Part shown: piece by piece, positions 26,100-34,305 of the stretch
Position numbering within the stretch: the stretch's first letter is position 1
Layout of the letters: the number at the start of each line of letters is the position of its first letter
NCBI RefSeq assembly: GCF_000612805.1
Contig: NZ_HG964403.1
Coordinates: 124,001-188,000 of the forward strand
From: Bacillus ndiopicus
GTDB lineage: Bacteria > Bacillota > Bacilli > Bacillales_A > Planococcaceae
Direction of reading: 5' to 3'
DNA length: 64,000 bases
Notes under the pieces: generated by a model
Databases searched by the model: none
Seen by the model: only the letters and a program-made list of their open reading frames with translations
Told to the model about the DNA's origin: nothing
Made by a program: the position numbers and the translations under genes

Positions 26100-27083
26100 A
26101 TGAAGAAAAGTAGATTACTATTATTAACAATTTTAAGTGTGTTTGCACTTGTATTAGCTGCATGCGGTACCAAAAAAGAGGAAGGCACAGCAGATACAGA
26201 TAAAAATGCAGGAGAGGCACCAAAATACCTGTCGATTTTAACAGGGGGTACACAAGGAACTTACTATCCACTAGGTGGAACATTTGCTGATTTAATCTCG
26301 ACTAATACAGATGTAAAAGCAACAGCAGAAGTTTCTCAAGCGTCTGCTGCAAATATGACAGCACTACAAAACGGCGAAGGAGATATTGCTTTCGTACAAA
26401 CAGATATCGCATATTATGCTACTGAAGGTATGCTAATGTTTGAAGATCAAAAAATTGATTCAGTGTCAGCTTTAGGAGCTTTGTATCCTGAAACAGTACA
26501 GCTTGTTACATTGGCTGATTCTGGAATTAAATCATATGCAGATTTAAAAGGCAAAAAGGTATCGGTAGGAGCACCTGGTTCAGGTACTTATGCGAATGCT
26601 GAGCAATTACTTGAAATACATGGTTTAACAATGGATGATATTAAACCACAAAACTTAGATTTCGGTGAATCGACAGATGGTATTCAATCAGGCCAAATCG
26701 ATGCAGCGTTTATTACAGCTGGTTATCCAACTGGTGCTGTTGAAGCTTTAAATGCAACGAAAGGCGTATACATTATTCCGGTTGAGGCAGATAAAGCAGA
26801 TGCGTTAATTGAGAAATATCCATATTATGCAAAAGATGCAGTTCCAGCGGGTACTTATGGCTTAAAGGAAGAAATTCCAGCTGTATCAGTAGGTGCGATG
26901 CTTGCAGTGAAAAAGGATTTACCAGAAGATTTAGTGTATGAGATTACAAAAGCTATTTATGATAACACAGATAAAATCGGCCATGCAAAAGGTGCGTTTA
27001 TCAAGGCTGAAAGCGGGTTAGATGGTATTGGGATTGAAGTGCATCCTGGCGCTCAAAAATATTTTGATGAAGTAAACAACTAA
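26100..27083 (+). CDS. TAXI-family TRAP transporter solute-binding lipoprotein
   Basis: The 327-residue protein has a lipobox LAAC (Cys about 21) and a TAXI-type binding domain starting ILTGGTQGTYYPLGGTFADL. This is followed by GDIAFVQTDIAYYA, LKGKKVSVGAPGSGTYANAEQLLE and a C-terminal HPGAQKYF. TAXI proteins bind dicarboxylates or other organic acids for sodium-driven uptake by TRAP permeases. The matching permease is encoded at 27653. GAGGGGGG lies 11 bases before the ATG and a sigma-A promoter is just upstream. A hairpin terminator directly follows the gene, which would keep the lipoprotein in excess over the permease. Confidence 0.9.
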   Translation: MKKSRLLLLTILSVFALVLAACGTKKEEGTADTDKNAGEAPKYLSILTGGTQGTYYPLGGTFADLISTNTDVKATAEVSQASAANMTALQNGEGDIAFVQTDIAYYATEGMLMFEDQKIDSVSALGALYPETVQLVTLADSGIKSYADLKGKKVSVGAPGSGTYANAEQLLEIHGLTMDDIKPQNLDFGESTDGIQSGQIDAAFITAGYPTGAVEALNATKGVYIIPVEADKADALIEKYPYYAKDAVPAGTYGLKEEIPAVSVGAMLAVKKDLPEDLVYEITKAIYDNTDKIGHAKGAFIKAESGLDGIGIEVHPGAQKYFDEVNN

Positions 27084-27088
27084 TCCGA

Positions 27089-27126
27089 AAAAAGGTTCTG
27101 TTGCGCAGTGCTTCAGAGCCTTTTTC
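27089..27126 (+). terminator. Intra-operon terminator after the TAXI lipoprotein gene
   Basis: AAAAAGGTTCTG (27089-27100) pairs with CAGAGCCTTTTT (27114-27125), 12 bp with one G-U, ending in five T. Confidence 0.8.
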
Positions 27127-27153
27127 ATTTTGAAAGGTAGTTGTTACAGTAAA

Positions 27154-27669
27154 ATGAAAAAATGGTACTTATTTATTTTCTGTGGTGTATTATTTATTAT
27201 TTTGTTTATACCATTTGAAAGAGCATTCACATTTACTGAAACAAAAGTTGAAAAGCCGGAAATGTATTATTTACCATTGCATCAAGAACAGGAATTCCAA
27301 CTATTATTTACTCATTCTATCCATAAAACAGATGTTATTGAGTCATATGTAGTGTTGTCCAATAATGAATTGCGCCTTATGTCAATGCAATACGAAGATG
27401 TAGCAATTGGAATGCCAGGGTATGCGGAAGAGGGGCAAACATTAATATATGATAATGGTGTTTACACTTTATCCTATAATGATGCCAAATTGCCCAATTT
27501 TAATTTGTTTGTAGCTAATATAGATGCTTCGCTACAACTAATTTATCAATCTAGTTACATAGATTTGAAGCAGCAATTAATAAAAGGGAAATCTTATTTA
27601 TTTGAAGTTAAAAGATTATCACTCTACGAAAAAATGAAAGGAGTACGATTATATGGAGAAAGAAAATAA
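27154..27669 (+). CDS. DUF1850 protein of the TRAP-TAXI locus
   Basis: The 171-residue protein has one N-terminal hydrophobic helix (YLFIFCGVLFIILFIPF) and a soluble domain likely outside the membrane. The family mark FTHSIHKTDVIESYVV (F-x-H-S-x-x-x-x-x-V-x-E) and MQYEDVAIGMPGY fit DUF1850, which is nearly always found beside TAXI permeases. Its role is unknown; an accessory in transport is inferred from context. The start is uncertain. The ATG at 27154 and a TTG at 27130 both lack ideal binding sites; ATG is chosen because it begins MKKWYLF. It overlaps the permease gene by 17 bases. Confidence 0.8.
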   Translation: MKKWYLFIFCGVLFIILFIPFERAFTFTETKVEKPEMYYLPLHQEQEFQLLFTHSIHKTDVIESYVVLSNNELRLMSMQYEDVAIGMPGYAEEGQTLIYDNGVYTLSYNDAKLPNFNLFVANIDASLQLIYQSSYIDLKQQLIKGKSYLFEVKRLSLYEKMKGVRLYGERK

Positions 27670-29674
27670 TAAAAAGCCTCTTGACCAAAATGAAGGATTT
27701 GAACAGCTCTCGGCTGAGGACCAACAAGCGTTGTTAGAGAAATACGATATTGAATCTAATACGCGAAACGTTGCAGGTATGTTTAAATACATTATTTATT
27801 TTGGTTTATTGGCATTTTCTTTATTTCAATTATACACAGCTATATGGGGTGTATTTCCAGCTCAAATTCAACGAACGGTGCATTTAGGCTTTGGTTTGAC
27901 ATTTATCTTCTTATTATTCCCAGCTAGGCGTAAAGCACGAAAGGATAAAATACCGTTCTATGATTTTATTTTAGCTATTATTGCAATTTTAGTAGGTTCC
28001 TATTGGTCGATAAATTATGAGCGCTTAGTAAAAAGCTTAGGTCAGCTTGAGCAGATGGATTTTATCATAGGTCTATTAGCGGTGCTATTGGTTTTAGAAG
28101 CTGCTAGGCGTGCTGTGGGATTACCAATTACGATTATTGCCTCACTTTTTTTGTTATACGCTTATTTTGGTCCGTATATGCCAGATTTTATGGCACACAG
28201 AGGGCAAAGTATCGAAGGTATCGTCAATTTAATGTTTTATTCGACAGATGGTATTTTAGGTACACCAATTAGTGTATCAGCGACATTTATTTTTGTTTTC
28301 TTATTATTTGGTGCTTTCCTTGTTAAGACAGGGGTTGGGCAATATTTTAATGATTTAGCAGTATCGGTGGCAGGGAAGCTGATAGGTGGGCCTGCAAAAG
28401 TTGCGATTTTCTCATCTGCATTGCAAGGGACAATTTCGGGCTCTTCTGTAGCAAATGTGGTAACTTCAGGTTCATATACAATACCAATGATGAAAAAATT
28501 AGGCTACAAAAAGGAGTTTGCTGGTGCTGTTGAGGCTGCTGCATCCACTGGTGGTCAGCTAATGCCTCCTATTATGGGAGCTGCGGCATTTTTAATGGTT
28601 GAGTTTATTGGGCGTGGAATTACTTATTGGGATATCGCGAAGGCAGCTGCTATCCCTGCTTTGCTTTATTTTACAGGTATTTGGATTATGACGCATTTCG
28701 AAGCCAAACGCCTAGGATTAAAAGGCCTTTCTGATGAAGAGATGCCTGATCGCAAAGAAGTATTTAAGAAAATATATTTATTGCTTCCAATAATTTTGAT
28801 TATTGTTTTAATGCTAGCAGGTGTACCAGTTATGCATGCTGCTTTATATGGAGTGCTTGCTTGTATTTTAGTTGGTATGTTTAATAAAGAGACGCGACTA
28901 GGGTTTCTTGATATTTTAGACGCATTAGTAGATGGTGCACGGACAGCACTTGGCGTTGTAGCGGCAACAGCTTGTGCAGGGATTATTGTAGGAGTTGTAG
29001 TAAAAACAGGACTAGGATTATCATTGGCAAACAGTTTAGTTAAGCTTGCTGGTGGTAGCATTCTATTAACATTAGTATTCGTGATGATTGCATCGCTTAT
29101 TTTAGGAATGGGTGCTCCAACGACAGCTAACTATGTTATTACTTCAACAATTGCAGCACCAGCGATTATTGCATTATTAGCTCCAAATACACCGCAAGAG
29201 CTTGTGCCAATAGTAGTATTATTATCAGCACATTTCTTTGTGTTCTACTTTGGTATTATAGCGGATATTACACCACCTGTTGCGCTAGCTGCCTTTGCGG
29301 CATCTGGTATTTCGGGAGGCGATCCGATTAAAACAGGCGTCAACTCCGCAAAACTAGCTATTGCAGCATTTATCATACCGTATATGATTGTGTTCTCACC
29401 AGCGTTATTAATGATAGATGTAACAATACTGCAAATTATTTGGGTAGTATTCACGGCGATAATGGGTATGATTGCGATAGGCTCTGGTGTAATTGGCTAT
29501 TGGTATCGAAAATTATATTGGTTTGAAAGAATTATTGTAATTGCCGCAGGCCTTGCAATGATTTATCCAGAATCAAAGTCAGATATTGTCGGGTTAGTTA
29601 TTTTTGCTATTATGTTTGCAATTCAATTTATGGCTAAAAATAAAGGCAACGGGGCAACACCGGTGAAAATTTAA
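27653..29674 (+). CDS. Fused TRAP transporter permease (DctQ-like + DctM-like)
   Basis: The 673-residue membrane protein has a hydrophilic N-terminus of about 45 residues, four helices corresponding to the small TRAP subunit, and then the large DctM-type part. Signature segments are GTPISVSATFIFVFLLFGAFL, LQGTISGSSVANVVTSGSYTIPMMKKLGY, EAAASTGGQLMPPIMGAAAFLM and MGAPTTANYVIT. It works with the TAXI lipoprotein at 26100 to import an organic acid with sodium. It begins inside the DUF1850 gene with AAAGGAG upstream, so translation is coupled. A terminator follows the stop. Confidence 0.92.
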   Translation: MEKENNKKPLDQNEGFEQLSAEDQQALLEKYDIESNTRNVAGMFKYIIYFGLLAFSLFQLYTAIWGVFPAQIQRTVHLGFGLTFIFLLFPARRKARKDKIPFYDFILAIIAILVGSYWSINYERLVKSLGQLEQMDFIIGLLAVLLVLEAARRAVGLPITIIASLFLLYAYFGPYMPDFMAHRGQSIEGIVNLMFYSTDGILGTPISVSATFIFVFLLFGAFLVKTGVGQYFNDLAVSVAGKLIGGPAKVAIFSSALQGTISGSSVANVVTSGSYTIPMMKKLGYKKEFAGAVEAAASTGGQLMPPIMGAAAFLMVEFIGRGITYWDIAKAAAIPALLYFTGIWIMTHFEAKRLGLKGLSDEEMPDRKEVFKKIYLLLPIILIIVLMLAGVPVMHAALYGVLACILVGMFNKETRLGFLDILDALVDGARTALGVVAATACAGIIVGVVVKTGLGLSLANSLVKLAGGSILLTLVFVMIASLILGMGAPTTANYVITSTIAAPAIIALLAPNTPQELVPIVVLLSAHFFVFYFGIIADITPPVALAAFAASGISGGDPIKTGVNSAKLAIAAFIIPYMIVFSPALLMIDVTILQIIWVVFTAIMGMIAIGSGVIGYWYRKLYWFERIIVIAAGLAMIYPESKSDIVGLVIFAIMFAIQFMAKNKGNGATPVKI

Positions 29675-29683
29675 GCATTAAGA

Positions 29684-29712
29684 AAAACCTATCTCTTTTA
29701 GAGATAGGTTTT
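29684..29712 (+). terminator. Terminator of the TRAP operon
   Basis: AAAACCTATCTC and GAGATAGGTTTT form a perfect 12-bp stem with a 5-base loop, then ATATTTTTT. Confidence 0.85.
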
Positions 29713-29812
29713 ATATTTTTTATGCATATAATGAATTAGTGACTTGCAGACAAAAAGATATCATAGTATTATATGAATAATCAGAAAATTATTTAAACCG
29801 GAGGTGTTATTT

Positions 29813-29953
29813 ATGGGTAAAATTTTATCATCAAATCTTGAGACTTACTTGTTAGATGAGGAGTTAGAATTGGAGCGTAATGAAGAGCTGGATATTTTTA
29901 AAGAACGCGATACTTACGAGCAATATCCGACAGGCTTCTTTACAAGCTTATAG
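29813..29953 (+). CDS. Small acidic protein, 46 residues
   Basis: The gene has GGAGGTG 7-8 bases before the ATG and a terminator right after the stop, so it is very likely real despite its length. The peptide starts MGKILSSNLETYLLDEELEL, then ERNEELDIFKERDTYEQY and ends PTGFFTSL. It is strongly acidic in the middle and probably helical, with no membrane segment or cysteines. I do not recognise a family. It is an independent transcription unit between the TRAP operon and a GNAT gene. Confidence 0.65.
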   Translation: MGKILSSNLETYLLDEELELERNEELDIFKERDTYEQYPTGFFTSL

Positions 29954-29956
29954 AAA

Positions 29957-29988
29957 AGACGAATGTTCAACTGAGCATTCGTTTTTTG
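29957..29988 (+). terminator. Terminator of the 46-residue protein gene
   Basis: ACGAATGTTCA and TGAGCATTCGT form an 11-bp stem with one G-U, followed by TTTTTTG. Confidence 0.75.
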
Positions 29989-30087
29989 TTTCTGTAAAAA
30001 ATAGCTATGAAAATACATGTGCTAAAGACGCCCAATCAATTATATGTTAGGCTATAACAGAGAAAAATTTTATAAAGTGGTGACAAT

Positions 30088-30759
30088 ATGATTTTTAAAG
30101 GGCATTTAGGTGAACATGAATTTTATGTAGAGCGTCTACAAAGTGAGCAATTAGCGCAAATTAAGGCATTGCAGCAAACAGTCTGCGATTCTCTTGAGGA
30201 TAAGACAATTTTACAACCTCTTAGTGAGGAAGAACTATTATATATTTTAAATGGGAATGGTGTTATGATTGGAGCGGTTGTTGACGAGCAATTAATTGCG
30301 GTTCGCGCTTTGCTAGAGCCGAATGCGGAAGAGGAAGAGCATTTAGGGCTTGATGTTGGGGCAGAGGATTTGGGGCGTGTTCTTTATCAAGAAATTTCCT
30401 TTATTCATCCACAGTTTAGAGGGTATGGTTTGCAGCAAACTTTAGCGTCTATTATTATGACACAGGTGGAAGAAACAAAGTATGATTGGATTTGCGCGAC
30501 CGTTAAACCTTATAATATCGCTAGTTTAAAGGATAAGCTAGTGCAGAATATGCATATACGAGCATTGAAATATAAATACGGTGGAAAGCTTCGCTACGTT
30601 ATAGCAAAGCCTTTACATAGTGAGATCAAGTTTGCAGGAGAAGAACTAGAAGTTTCGATGGGCAATATCGACGCACAGCAAAAGGCTTTAAGTGAAGGTT
30701 ACTTAGGCGTTGCTATTGAAAAACGCGGGGAAGATTGGTTTGTCAAATACCGAAAATGA
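30088..30759 (+). CDS. GNAT-family N-acetyltransferase
   Basis: The 223-residue protein has a GNAT core at about 40-180. LYQEISFIHPQFRGYGLQQTL is the acetyl-CoA-binding strand and helix (motif A, with R/Q-x-x-G-x-G/L as FRGYGLQ), and DWICATVKPYNIASLKD is motif B. The C-terminal 45 residues form an extra domain (SEGYLGVAIEKRGEDWFVKYRK). The acceptor molecule cannot be told. The binding site GGTGA lies 6 bases before the ATG. The gene stands alone, followed by a tandem repeat array and a terminator shared with the convergent FhuF-like gene. Confidence 0.8.
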   Translation: MIFKGHLGEHEFYVERLQSEQLAQIKALQQTVCDSLEDKTILQPLSEEELLYILNGNGVMIGAVVDEQLIAVRALLEPNAEEEEHLGLDVGAEDLGRVLYQEISFIHPQFRGYGLQQTLASIIMTQVEETKYDWICATVKPYNIASLKDKLVQNMHIRALKYKYGGKLRYVIAKPLHSEIKFAGEELEVSMGNIDAQQKALSEGYLGVAIEKRGEDWFVKYRK

Positions 30760-30770
30760 GGAGAATCACC

Positions 30771-30870
30771 ATTCGCTCGTGAGAAGGGTAGATTCGCTCA
30801 TTAAAAGGAAAATGCGCTCGCGAGAATAGGAAATTCGCCCATGAAAGTCCACATTTCGCACGCAGCAGCA
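30771..30870 (+). repeat. Degenerate 20-21-bp tandem repeat, about 4.5 units
   Basis: Units begin at 30771, 30792, 30812, 30833 and 30853, with lengths alternating 21, 20, 21 and 20. The shared core is ATTCGCTCrTGAgAAGG. Each unit centres on an imperfect palindrome such as CTCGTGAG or CTCGCGAG. The array lies between the GNAT stop and the terminator at 30883, in non-coding sequence. Confidence 0.75.
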
Positions 30871-30882
30871 TGAGCTCTATCA

Positions 30883-30916
30883 AAAAAAGCGTAGCATTAC
30901 GAATTTGCTACGCTTT
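30883..30916. terminator. Bidirectional terminator
   Basis: AAAGCGTAGC and GCTACGCTTT form a perfect 10-bp stem, with seven A before it (T-run for the minus strand). It lies 7 bases from the stop of the FhuF-like gene. Confidence 0.85.
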
Positions 30917-30922
30917 GTTGAT

Positions 30923-31633
30923 TTATTTCAATGGGCAAAATCCGCAAGCCATTAATCCAGGGATATCCTTTGATTGACAACAGCTTTTACGCACAGGGAC
31001 ATTTAGTAGCTGAGAAGGGTGTTTGCCACCTGTGTAATTTAGAAATAATGATTTATCAGAAATATAGCTCCATACTTTTGTTCCCTCAAGAATTTCTATA
31101 TCCTCATATGCTTGATCCGCAAGTGCCGGATTTTCAAGCAATGTATGGTAATGCCATATAAGATAGCCAAAAATATTTTCCCACATCACAAGAGGGGAGA
31201 TGGATGTTGTTTTTCGTAGCTGCTGAATGATTTCAAATGTTTGCTTATACAATATTTTTTGTATGACAGCCTCGCGTTCGTCCTCTTCTACGTAACGAAA
31301 ATCATTCGCTGTAATAAACGTGCCAAGCGTGTTGATGCCATATTCGTGCACTAATGCGAAGCGAATATCCTCTAGCTTACCATCCCAAATTTCATCGTAG
31401 GTTGCTAGCATATAAAATTGCATTGCAACGAACATGCCATAGCGACGAGTAAAATGTGAAATAGCAGCTGTTTCCGTTGCTGCCTGTGTAATTCCCATCA
31501 TTAAGTTACGGAAATCTGTTAAATAAAAATCCTTTTGTAAATTTGCGAGTGTAAATAAAGGGCGCTCAGGGTTTTCGGTATAAATGCTATAAGAATTTAA
31601 TTGTCGTATTTGATCATAGGATAATGCGGGCAT
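30923..31633 (-). CDS. Second FhuF-like iron reductase
   Basis: The 236-residue cytosolic protein ends with Cys218, Cys219, Cys230 and Cys233 (SCCQSKDIPGLMACGFCPLK), the 2Fe-2S binding arrangement of FhuF-type reductases. The spacing between the CC pair and the CxxC is 10 residues here versus 14 in the protein from 24011. The start at 31633 is chosen because AAAGGTGAG precedes it; the first Met of the longer frame has no binding site. A strong Fur box (31712-31730) lies 80 bases upstream. It stands alone rather than with a transporter, so it may serve siderophores taken up by other systems. Confidence 0.8.
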   Translation of the reverse strand: MPALSYDQIRQLNSYSIYTENPERPLFTLANLQKDFYLTDFRNLMMGITQAATETAAISHFTRRYGMFVAMQFYMLATYDEIWDGKLEDIRFALVHEYGINTLGTFITANDFRYVEEDEREAVIQKILYKQTFEIIQQLRKTTSISPLVMWENIFGYLIWHYHTLLENPALADQAYEDIEILEGTKVWSYISDKSLFLNYTGGKHPSQLLNVPVRKSCCQSKDIPGLMACGFCPLK

Positions 31634-31697
31634 AAACTCACCTTTTTTCATATATCATAACATTTTTTACATGGAAAATAAAAATTGCTTAATGATG

Positions 31698-31726
31698 TTG
31701 ACAAGTTAATTGAAAACGATTATCAT
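31698..31726 (+). promoter_or_regulatory. Strong sigma-A promoter of a small RNA candidate
   Basis: TTGACA (31698-31703), a 17-base spacer and TATCAT (31721-31726) point right, into a non-coding transcript. The spacer and -10 are covered by the Fur box. The predicted start is about 31733. Confidence 0.75.
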
Positions 31727-31730
31727 TATC
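31712..31730. promoter_or_regulatory. Fur box between fhuF-like gene and small RNA candidate
   Basis: GAAAACGATTATCATTATC matches the 19-base Fur consensus at 16 positions. It lies upstream of the minus-strand FhuF-like gene and on top of the plus-strand promoter at 31698, so one operator can repress both directions. Confidence 0.88.
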
Positions 31731-31732
31731 AT

Positions 31733-31850
31733 ATAAGCATTACTCATATGCAATACAGTGCTTATGAGCTTGAACTTTAGCTACTTTTCTCCAGAAGTTC
31801 GCTAGTTCAAAATACGTTCTACCCCCCTCATTTTAGAACGTAATTTTTTT
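31733..31850 (+). ncRNA. Fur-controlled small RNA candidate with C-rich terminator loop
   Basis: The predicted transcript is about 118 nt and non-coding. It can form three hairpins: ATAAGCA (31733-31739) with TGCTTAT (31759-31765); TTGAACT (31770-31776) with AGTTCAA (31804-31810), extended by AGC/GCT; and a terminator TACGTTCTA (31813-31821) with TAGAACGTA (31834-31842) followed by seven T. The terminator loop is CCCCCCTCATTT. B. subtilis FsrA is also a Fur-repressed small RNA that uses C-rich segments to pair with Shine-Dalgarno regions of iron-consuming genes. This candidate has the same logic, though I cannot show homology. Confidence 0.6.
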
Positions 31851-31897
31851 ACCCTTTATATTTTCTTCAAAGCTTCTCTTGTGAGAACTAATTTTGA

Positions 31898-31928
31898 GCC
31901 GGTCCTTAGCCATAGGACCGGCATTTTT
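31898..31928 (+). terminator. Intrinsic terminator, plus direction
   Basis: GCCGGTCCT and AGGACCGGC form a perfect 9-bp GC-rich stem with a 7-base loop, then ATTTTTTAT. The T-run is on the plus strand, so it serves read-through from the small RNA. The minus-strand exporter gene ends nearby and may also use the hairpin. Confidence 0.75.
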
Positions 31929-31946
31929 TATAAGTGCCAATAAACA

Positions 31947-32900
31947 TTATTCCATAGCTATACGATTGCGTTTGGCAACCAGCATTGTGTGGTAGCTATG
32001 TAGTAACATGCCAATAATAATGATAGCTAGCCCGCATAATGCGATAGGCGTTGGTAGGGGAATCCCTAAAAGTAACATCTCACCAATAATAACAAAGACA
32101 ACCTCAGTTGATTGTGTTGCCTCAACAGCAGCAAGCTTACCTTGATTATCACGTACACGGTCAGTGGCGATAAAGAATAGTGTAGTTGCGATAACACCTG
32201 AGCTTAATCCAACAAGCAGCGATTGAAACATTTGGCTTCCTGAAGGCAGACCAACAGTCATGATCGCATAGATTGCCATTATAATCCATGCTGGCAGAGA
32301 GGCAATTGTCATACCGAGCACGCGCTGGAATGTATCGATACGGCCACCACACACTTCCATCATTTTGCGATTGCCCAGCGGATAAGCAAATGCAGCAATA
32401 AGCACAGGGAAAATGCCAAGCATAAGCGCGCTTGCTGATACGGATTTAGCGTGTGGGATTTGAATTAATAATATGCCGATTAAAATAATGGATGAAATAA
32501 GTAATGCTGTCATCGGAATTTTTTGTCGCATTTTTTGACCTCCGATGACTGTAACAAAAAGCGGTGCAAGTAGCACGCCTGCAACAATCGTAAATTGCCA
32601 AGTACCTGATACAAGCCAGCCTGGTCCAAATGCAGCAGCGAATGTTAGAGGTGCGTAAAATAGCACGAAGCCAACGAAGCTCCAGAGCAGCCATTGGCGA
32701 GAGTGTGACTTCATTTCATTATGTAATTGTCGATAATTTCCCCGATATAATACAATAGCAATTAAAAATGGTAGCATAAAAAAATAGCGTAAAGAAGCAC
32801 TCCAAAGCCAGCTACCGCCATCTAATTCCATTGAATGATTTAAAATAAAAGTAAAAGCAAAAAATAAAGCAGCGATAATACCAATTAAAATCTCTTTCAT
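31947..32900 (-). CDS. DMT-superfamily multidrug-resistance-type exporter (PF13536-like)
   Basis: The 317-residue protein has about ten hydrophobic helices in two halves. Marks are MKEILIGIIAALFFAFTFILNHSMEL at the start, GPGWLVSGTWQFTIVAGVLLAPLF, and AAVEATQSTEVVFVIIGEMLLLG in the second half. This pattern fits the EmrE-like putative multidrug exporter branch of the drug/metabolite transporter superfamily. The substrate is unknown. The gene is alone, with no close partner; pepT lies upstream on the same strand but a strong terminator separates them. Confidence 0.8.
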   Translation of the reverse strand: MKEILIGIIAALFFAFTFILNHSMELDGGSWLWSASLRYFFMLPFLIAIVLYRGNYRQLHNEMKSHSRQWLLWSFVGFVLFYAPLTFAAAFGPGWLVSGTWQFTIVAGVLLAPLFVTVIGGQKMRQKIPMTALLISSIILIGILLIQIPHAKSVSASALMLGIFPVLIAAFAYPLGNRKMMEVCGGRIDTFQRVLGMTIASLPAWIIMAIYAIMTVGLPSGSQMFQSLLVGLSSGVIATTLFFIATDRVRDNQGKLAAVEATQSTEVVFVIIGEMLLLGIPLPTPIALCGLAIIIIGMLLHSYHTMLVAKRNRIAME

Positions 32901-32953
32901 TCTTTAACCACCTCTTTGTAACTGAATATTCGGAATATAGTTCTTGAGAAAAA

Positions 32954-32979
32954 ACGCTAGCGAAGCTTATCGCTAGCGT
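32954..32979 (-). terminator. Terminator of pepT
   Basis: ACGCTAGCG and CGCTAGCGT form a perfect 9-bp stem; TTTTTTCTC follows on the minus strand. The pepT stop is 12 bases away. Confidence 0.85.
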
Positions 32980-32991
32980 CTTTTTGTATAT

Positions 32992-34221
32992 TTAAGCGCG
33001 TGCTTCAAATGCTTGCACGATTTCTAAAATAACTTCTGTTGCTTTTTCCATTGTTTCGGCTGATACGTATTCGAATTTACCGTGCATATTTTCGCCGCCA
33101 GCAAAAATATTTGGTGTTGGTAAGCCCATGTAAGATAGTTGTGAGCCATCAGTTCCCCCACGTACTGGCTCGATAATTGGTGTAATACCAAGCTTTGTCA
33201 TTGCATCTTTTGCAATATCAACGATTTCCATTACTGGCTCAATCTTTTCCTTCATGTTGAAGTATTGGTCTTCAATCTCTACTGTAATTGCATCATCACC
33301 AAACGCTGCTTTGATTTTCTTTTCAGCTTCTACAAAGCGTGCTTTTTTCTCCTCGAATTTTGCACGGTCATGATCACGGATAATGTATGTTAGCGTTGCT
33401 TCCTCAATATGACCGTTAAAGCTCATTAAATGAATGAAGCCTTCGTAGCCTTCTGTTTTTTCTGGAACTTCGTCTAAAGGCATTTCATTTTGGAATTTAA
33501 TCGCCATCGTCGTTGCGTTCACCATTTTGTCTTTTGCAGAGCCTGGATGTACGCTCGTGCCGCGAGTTGTTACTTTAACACCAGCCGCGTTGAAGCTTTC
33601 ATATTGTAGTTCGCCAATTGGGCCACCATCTAATGTATAAGCATATTGTGCGTCGAATGCTTGCACATCAAATTTGTGTGGGCCACGACCGATTTCTTCA
33701 TCTGGTGTGAAGGCAACGCGAATTTTTCCATGCTTAATTTCAGGATGCTGCACTAAATATTCCATTGCTGTAATGATTTCAGCTATACCGGCTTTATCAT
33801 CCGCACCAAGAAGAGTTGTGCCATCTGTTGTGATTAATGTTTGACCCACATAGTTTTTTAAGTTAGGGAAGTAGCTCGTTGACATAACTAGCTGTTCATT
33901 TAATTGAATATCACTGCCATCGTAATTATCGATGCGCTTAGGATTAACATTTGTACCAGAAAAATCAGGTGTTGAATCAACGTGTGCTAGAAAGCCTAAT
34001 GTTGGTACGTTGTCTTTATCTGTGTTAGCTGGTAGCGTTGCAAATAAATAGCCGTATTCATCCAATGTAATATCTACTAAGCCGATTTCTGCTAGTTCAT
34101 CCTTTAAAACATTTAATAAATCAAATTGTTTCATTGTAGAAGGTGTTGTAGTGCTTGAAGAATCTGATTGTGTATCAATTTTTGCATAACGAATTAAGCG
34201 TTCGATTAATTGTTCTTTCAT
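32992..34221 (-). CDS. pepT: Peptidase T (tripeptide aminopeptidase)
   Basis: The 409-residue cytosolic M20B zinc peptidase releases the N-terminal residue from tripeptides. Motifs of PepT are clear: [17 protein letters not shown] (first zinc His and catalytic Asp), [14 protein letters not shown] (bridging Asp), [16 protein letters not shown] (catalytic Glu pair), [18 protein letters not shown] (dimerisation-domain His) and [25 protein letters not shown] at the C-terminus. The length is that of the family (about 408-410). It is a single gene with its own terminator. Confidence 0.95.
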   Translation of the reverse strand: MKEQLIERLIRYAKIDTQSDSSSTTTPSTMKQFDLLNVLKDELAEIGLVDITLDEYGYLFATLPANTDKDNVPTLGFLAHVDSTPDFSGTNVNPKRIDNYDGSDIQLNEQLVMSTSYFPNLKNYVGQTLITTDGTTLLGADDKAGIAEIITAMEYLVQHPEIKHGKIRVAFTPDEEIGRGPHKFDVQAFDAQYAYTLDGGPIGELQYESFNAAGVKVTTRGTSVHPGSAKDKMVNATTMAIKFQNEMPLDEVPEKTEGYEGFIHLMSFNGHIEEATLTYIIRDHDRAKFEEKKARFVEAEKKIKAAFGDDAITVEIEDQYFNMKEKIEPVMEIVDIAKDAMTKLGITPIIEPVRGGTDGSQLSYMGLPTPNIFAGGENMHGKFEYVSAETMEKATEVILEIVQAFEARA

Positions 34222-34305
34222 GAATTAAAATCCCCTTTGTTATAGTGTTTCTTTGCTATCCCGCATTTACGAACAGTAACTTCTATTGAAATTGAAGCTT
34301 CACTT

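Noticed and set aside
30771..30870. CRISPR array
   Set aside because: The repeats are directly abutting, degenerate and without spacers; no cas genes are present in the window.
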